From the NCBI GenBank assembly GCA_017695065.1, contig JADILZ010000062.1:1-47785 (forward strand): 47,785 nt of DNA. Reading direction: 5' to 3'. The DNA is from Candidatus Cryptobacteroides excrementipullorum (GTDB lineage: Bacteria > Bacteroidota > Bacteroidia > Bacteroidales > UBA932). The notes below the pieces were generated by a model that ran no database searches, was not told where the DNA came from, and saw only the letters and a list, made by a program, of their open reading frames with translations. A program made the position numbers and the translations under genes. Below, piece by piece: positions 44,286 through 47,785 of the stretch (within the stretch, counting starts at the first letter, position 1; every line of letters begins with the position of its first letter).

Positions 44286-45791
44286 TTATTTCAACAGTTC
44301 TTCAAAATCAACTTCTATATCCTTGTTTTTCATGAAATCATAAAGGGTCAACTGACGGAGCGTATAGTAGTAGTTCCAGAAATTGCTCAGGTCGTTGATA
44401 TACTTGTCGGCAGCCTCGTCATTCTCGCTCTGTGCGGTATTAAGGTCAGTCACGGAAGCCGTCCCGTCCCGGAACTTGGCCATCATCAGGTCATACCGCT
44501 CCTGGGCTATGCGGCTCGCCCTCTCGGAGACCATGCACTGCTGCCTCTGGCTGTTGAACTGCCCCACGGCAGTGTATATCTGACGCCGGTAATCGTTCTC
44601 CGCCTGTTCCACCTGGGCCTTCACCACGGCAGCCTTGGCCTGGGCCTCCTTTACCCGGCCCTTTCCCATCCCCCAGTCGAATATAGGGATGCTGAACGTC
44701 AGGCCCACCACCTCCTGGTCCAGAAGGTTCCTGTAGGTCTCGCGGAAAGCCGCATTGGAATTGGAAAGTCCGAACTTGGCACTCAGGGCCACTGTTGCCC
44801 CACGGTTGGCCTTGGCCTGGGCGATGTCCGATTCCGCAGTTATGGTCTTGATTTCGTTTTCCAGACGGAACGACGAGTTTTCCAGAGCCTTGGCCATCAC
44901 AATATCATAGTCCATCCACACGTCAGGCAGCTCTTTCTCCATCACAGGCTCCACCTCGAACGACTCACCCAACCCCAGAAGGGAATTCAGGGTCATCTGA
45001 GCCTCCTTCACGTCAATGGCCGACTCATTGATGGCGATGCTGTCGTTAAGCATCCTCAGCTCAAGCTGCAGATACTCGTCTCTGGTCACTGTGCCGTACT
45101 TCATCCTCTCAGCGGCTATGGCATGCATCTGACTGGTATTACGGTAGTTGGTGCAGGCCTTATCATAATTCCTCCTTGCCAGCATCAGCTGGAAATAATA
45201 CTGTACCGCATTTATCGTCACCTGCTCCATAGACTCTATATAGGTACGCTTGGCCACCTCATACTCCCTCGGGGAGAGCTTCTTCTCCCACTTGAAGCGG
45301 TTGTACGCAAGCAGAGGCTGCTCATAGTAGAGAGTGACAGGCTGGGCATAGTATGTCTTTCCGGCATCGTTGCCGAACTGGTCTATGCGTGAAAGATCCG
45401 AATACAGGGACAGGGTACCCCCGGTGAAAGTGATGTTCTGGGAAATGGAAAGCCCGATGCTGTTCTGCATGTTGTAGTTGCTCGTATAGACAAGCTCACC
45501 GGTCTCGAAATTCTGCAGCTGCCTCAGGGAGCGGTCGAAAGATGCAAGGTTCCCGTACAGGTTCAGAGACGGCAGGCGGCTTGCCTTGTAGGAACGCCAT
45601 GCCCAGTAGCTCGAAACGAACGAGGCCTTGGCTTCAAGAGCCGAAACGGAACTCGTCCTCGCCTGTTCTATCACCTGGTCGAGCGTCATCGAACTCGTCT
45701 GTGATATCAGCCTCCACGGAGCCACCACCGTCAGCGCCAGCACCGACATTATATAAAACAATGATTTTCGGACATATACAGTCAGTTTCAT
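44286..45791 (-). CDS. TolC-family outer-membrane efflux channel
   Basis: A 501-residue outer-membrane factor with a signal sequence (about 1-30, ending WRLISQ). The repeated OEP halves each contain long alpha-helical segments (for example QAKAAVVKAQVEQAENDYRRQIYTAVGQF and the SVTDLNTAQSENDEAADKYI motif) and short beta strands. Trimers form the exit duct of the RND pump. First gene of the operon TolC - adaptor - RND - RND. A TAAATTTG box lies at 45836-45843. Confidence 0.93.
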   Translation of the reverse strand: MKLTVYVRKSLFYIMSVLALTVVAPWRLISQTSSMTLDQVIEQARTSSVSALEAKASFVSSYWAWRSYKASRLPSLNLYGNLASFDRSLRQLQNFETGELVYTSNYNMQNSIGLSISQNITFTGGTLSLYSDLSRIDQFGNDAGKTYYAQPVTLYYEQPLLAYNRFKWEKKLSPREYEVAKRTYIESMEQVTINAVQYYFQLMLARRNYDKACTNYRNTSQMHAIAAERMKYGTVTRDEYLQLELRMLNDSIAINESAIDVKEAQMTLNSLLGLGESFEVEPVMEKELPDVWMDYDIVMAKALENSSFRLENEIKTITAESDIAQAKANRGATVALSAKFGLSNSNAAFRETYRNLLDQEVVGLTFSIPIFDWGMGKGRVKEAQAKAAVVKAQVEQAENDYRRQIYTAVGQFNSQRQQCMVSERASRIAQERYDLMMAKFRDGTASVTDLNTAQSENDEAADKYINDLSNFWNYYYTLRQLTLYDFMKNKDIEVDFEELLK

Positions 45792-45835
45792 GTGTTATTT
45801 GTTTGTTCGTTTCAGGATAATGTGGTAAAACAGAC

Positions 45836-45843
45836 CAAATTTA
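45836..45843 (-). promoter_or_regulatory. Promoter -7 box of the efflux operon
   Basis: TAAATTTG on the minus strand matches fully, 44 bp before the ATG at 45791. A TTTG lies 14 bp upstream, closer than the usual 19. No local regulator gene is present. Confidence 0.5.
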
Positions 45844-46109
45844 TGAAATATCTCTGTCAAAACCGTCTGATGCTGATGAAATTTGTCAATTTTTCAGTTC
45901 TTTCCTTTTTGTAAAATCAAGCATCACCCTCAAATTTTTTCATCAAATATAAAATGCTGTTTAAAATTAATATAAGAGATTTCCGAGGGGAGATTCCCTG
46001 ATTTTTTTTAAAGGATAGCCGGGGTTACTCCCCAGGGCCGAGTCAGTGCCTGGAGGGAAAAGTCATCAAACAGTTGCGCTGACCGTCATTATCTCAAATT
46101 CTTTTATTT
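45844..46109. other. Non-coding AT-rich intergenic region
   Basis: The 318-bp gap 45792-46109 has no credible gene. Beyond the efflux promoter it holds an AT-rich tract (about 45880-45990). A short AGGG/CCCT hairpin followed by eight T's on the plus strand (about 45985-46011) is terminator-like. Two small GC hairpins (GGGG/CCCC near 46021 and CAGG/CCTG near 46035-46054) follow the hydrolase stop. A small RNA ending at the T-tract is possible but no upstream promoter is convincing. Confidence 0.4.
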
Positions 46110-47060
46110 TCATGGTCTGGACTGCCTTGCAGAAACAGAGAAAGAAAGCACGTCAGCCCAGACTTTCTCCTTCCCATTCTCATTCAGTATCTCATGCCGC
46201 ATTCCCGGATACAGGACAAAACTGACATCGCAGTACCCGGCGCGTCTCATGCTCCGTACAGCCTTCATGAATTTCTTCCTGGACACAAGGCACGGATCCT
46301 GGTCGCCGGAGATGAAGAGCACTGGAAGAGACGGGTTGTCCCGACTCCATCCCTTCAGGCCGTAAGCATCTCCCATAAGCCTGAACAGATTGAGGAAACC
46401 GTCGGCGGTAAATTGGAAATTACACAGTGGATCCCTGTCATACTTGCTGACTATCTCAGGATCGGAACAAATCCATGCGTTCCTTGACCCCTCGTGCCTG
46501 AATCGGCGGTTGAACGCCCCGAAAGCGATATTCTGGATAAGCTCCGGCCGGTGGCGGCGTCCTGCGACCAACCCGTACAGGGATGCCAGGGCCTTCCCGA
46601 GGAACAGCCCCGGGTTGTAACTCGGGCTTCCGCATACCACCAGGCCTGCAAGGCCCGAGTCAAACCTTTTCGCATACGAGCGCACGACCATCGACCCCAT
46701 GCTGTGTCCGAACAGCACCAGAGGCAATCCAGGGTATTTCCTTTTCACCCAGTCAGTCACCATCTTCACGTCGTTGACCATGGCTCTTGCCCCTCCTTCA
46801 TAAAAATAGCCCAGGTCCTCACCGGACTTTACAGACCCTCCATGTCCCCTGTGGTCATGGATGACACTGACAAAGCCGTTTTCTGACAGATATTCCATAA
46901 AAGGGATATAGCGTTCCTTATATTCGCACATCCCGTGCACCAGCTGGACAATCCCCGCAGGAGTACCCTTCACCCCGCAGGACAACACACTGATTTCAAG
47001 CCCGTCTGAAGTGGAAACCAGCTTGAAGCGCTCAAACAAAGTATTATTTTCCGAAGTCAT
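46110..47060 (-). CDS. Alpha/beta hydrolase, monoacylglycerol lipase-like
   Basis: A 316-residue serine hydrolase of the Hydrolase_4/lysophospholipase group. The nucleophile elbow GHSMG (118-122) holds Ser120, the acid is probably Asp253 in ISGDQDP, and His289 in GMRHE completes the triad. The oxyanion region VHGMCEYKERY and HDHRGHG is typical of monoacylglycerol lipases. No signal peptide, so cytoplasmic. The likely reaction is ester cleavage of a lipid; the substrate is unproven. It stands alone, downstream of a truncated DUF4405 gene. Confidence 0.88.
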   Translation of the reverse strand: MTSENNTLFERFKLVSTSDGLEISVLSCGVKGTPAGIVQLVHGMCEYKERYIPFMEYLSENGFVSVIHDHRGHGGSVKSGEDLGYFYEGGARAMVNDVKMVTDWVKRKYPGLPLVLFGHSMGSMVVRSYAKRFDSGLAGLVVCGSPSYNPGLFLGKALASLYGLVAGRRHRPELIQNIAFGAFNRRFRHEGSRNAWICSDPEIVSKYDRDPLCNFQFTADGFLNLFRLMGDAYGLKGWSRDNPSLPVLFISGDQDPCLVSRKKFMKAVRSMRRAGYCDVSFVLYPGMRHEILNENGKEKVWADVLSFSVSARQSRP

Positions 47061-47109
47061 TTGATTGAAGTCCGGACCATCTGACGGTCACATTCGACAA
47101 AACCACTTT

Positions 47110-47256
47110 TCATGTCGCGAATATAAATATTTTTGTCCAATCATGCCACACTTCATGACTGCCCCAGTGTCCGGCGATGTGCAGTCCAATGCCAGTGGCT
47201 GCCGAAAGAATGAAAACAGGTATAAGTGCCCAGTCGATAATGAAAGTCTTTTTCAT
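47110..47256 (-). pseudogene. Truncated DUF4405-type membrane protein
   Basis: The frame from the ATG at 47256 encodes 48 residues: MKKTFIIDWALIPVFILSAA forms a first membrane helix, followed by TGIGLHIAGHWGSHEVWHDW, which resembles the start of DUF4405 proteins (membrane, His-containing, usually about 130-150 residues). The rest is missing: after DWTKIFIFAT comes a stop, and no continuation was seen downstream in any frame. It is either a decayed remnant or a short variant. It lies between the hydrolase gene and the right-hand repeat element. Confidence 0.6.
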
Positions 47257-47490
47257 GTTCCTTCCTTTTGATATTACACCGCAAAGTTCGCATATCAGCA
47301 GGAAACATGACGATAACATTTGTTAAGAAACGCAGCGTCAACGGCAATTCCGGATGCGCGACAGCGATACGGGGGTAATACCTAAATAACGTCAGTTCGA
47401 CGAATTTATGTTTAACAATATTGTCCTAAAAATCAATATTTTATCATTTATGACCGGATTTCTTACAGTAATCCCGTCTGTCCACCCCCA

Positions 47491-47520
47491 GTCACCTATC
47501 GGTGACAGCCCCGGTGGGGC
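47491..47520 (+). repeat. Paired-hairpin module A of the element
   Basis: GTCACC-TATC-GGTGAC (47491-47506) is followed by GCCCC-GGT-GGGGC (47508-47520), with one A between them. The left-hand copy has identical stems, but the first loop differs (TGAC when read in the same sense). Confidence 0.75.
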
Positions 47521-47644
47521 ATGCGGCTCCGCTTCGCTGCGCCGGCACCTTCACTGCCTCGGTTCCCCTGACGGAAACCTCGCTGACGCTCCAGTGCGGC
47601 CCTGATGGGCCCTGTTAACAGAAATCCTGTCTGTCTAATCCCCA

Positions 47645-47675
47645 GTCACTTCGTGACAGCCCCTTGTTAAGGGGC
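47645..47675 (+). repeat. Paired-hairpin module B of the element
   Basis: GTCAC-TTC-GTGAC (47645-47657) is followed by GCCCCTT-GTT-AAGGGGC (47659-47675). It shares the lead-in AATCC(C/T)GTCTGTC and CCCCA with module A about 154 bp upstream, so it is a diverged internal duplicate with different stem extensions that still pair. Confidence 0.7.
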
Positions 47676-47785
47676 GCCACCCCCTTCCTTCCCCCTCGCC
47701 GGGGGACCTGTCGCAGGCCACGGGCCTGCTCCTTAATAGGTAATTCGATGTAATTTAATAAATTAAATTCATCGAATTCACGTTA

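Larger units (their letters stand above)
47387..47785 (+). repeat. MITE-like element with terminal inverted repeats
   Basis: About 399 bp bounded by terminal repeats 47387-47408 (TAACGTCAGTTCGACGAATT...) and, inverted, 47764-47785, with 19 of 22 positions matching. Inside are an AT-rich arm with an AATATTG/CAATATT hairpin, two paired-hairpin modules (47491-47520, 47645-47675), and further hairpins GGCCC/GGGCC (47598-47611), CCCCC/GGGGG (47691-47705) and CAGGCC/GGCCTG (47714-47728). The window stops exactly at the end of the right terminal repeat. No transposase is encoded, so if mobile it is moved in trans. Confidence 0.75.

Noticed and set aside
45880..46011. A small RNA gene upstream of the efflux operon on the plus strand.
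   Set aside because: A weak hairpin plus eight T's could be its end, but no plus-strand -7 box matches the consensus upstream and the stem is only 4 bp.
47408..47605. A 65-codon open frame inside the right-hand repeat element.
   Set aside because: The same frame in the left copy differs mostly by amino-acid-changing substitutions (Val/Met, Val/Glu, Pro/Leu, Ile/Asp, Gly/Ala), while hairpin stems are kept. The sequence is constrained as structure, not as protein.
47387..47785. An insertion sequence with its own transposase.
   Set aside because: No transposase-like frame of useful length exists between the terminal repeats; the element can only be non-autonomous.

Overview
The window looks like one draft contig from a member of the Bacteroidales (gut- or rumen-type, probably mid-50s % GC by eye; genus not determinable). 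The evidence is as follows. Promoters carry the Bacteroidetes -7 motif TAnnTTTG, in two cases with a TTTG -33 box 19-20 bp upstream. Shine-Dalgarno sequences are absent and leaders are short. Family content is typical of the group: FimB/Mfa2- and DUF4906-type lipoproteins, a LytS/LytTR pair, a GH38 mannosidase with an F5/8 C-terminal module, an orphan PASTA protein next to rluD, a ~1,090-residue SecA, and a 30-residue AURKAIP1/COX24-type basic protein beside HU. No rRNA, tRNA or CRISPR array was seen.

Layout. 1-171: inner part of a repeat element running off the left edge. 303-2165: Uup-type ABC-F ATPase. 2355-4731: three overlapping genes (small outer-membrane-like protein, LytS-type kinase, LytTR regulator). 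This cassette is bracketed by two tiny gene relics: a mannosidase C-terminal fragment beside the ABC-F gene and an ABC-F N-terminal fragment beside the mannosidase gene. 4894-9841 (-): GH38 alpha-mannosidase and a radical-SAM sulfatase-maturase-like protein. 9885-11928 (-): HU, the 30-aa protein and RNase G, with a hairpin terminator between the last two. 12195-17363 (+): lon, ung, coaD and a two-thioredoxin-fold secreted protein, overlapping end to end. 17360-19033 (-): lnt. 19122-26593 (+): LysE-type exporter, DUF362 ferredoxin protein, PASTA protein, rluD and a large AsmA-like protein. 26653-27306 (-): DUF47 (PhoU-like). 27475-29890 (+): two fimbrial-type lipoproteins. 29861-36633 (-): uvrA, bactofilin and secA. 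36800-45791 (-): TolC, adaptor and two RND pumps in one operon. 46110-47256 (-): alpha/beta hydrolase and a truncated DUF4405 gene. 47387-47785: a ~399-bp element with imperfect terminal inverted repeats.

Most genes are core housekeeping (DNA repair, proteolysis, secretion, envelope lipoprotein processing, ribosome and RNA maintenance). The accessory parts are the glycan genes, the LytTR cassette, the fimbrial pair and the efflux operon.

The most unusual content is non-coding. Both window ends carry the same repeat element in opposite orientation (about 95% identical over 171 bp). The element is MITE-like: ~22-bp terminal inverted repeats, an AT-rich arm, and two copies of a paired-hairpin module whose stems are conserved while their loops differ. 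A lone copy of its terminal repeat lies directly upstream of the bactofilin gene. The contig probably ends where it does because assembly broke in this repeat.
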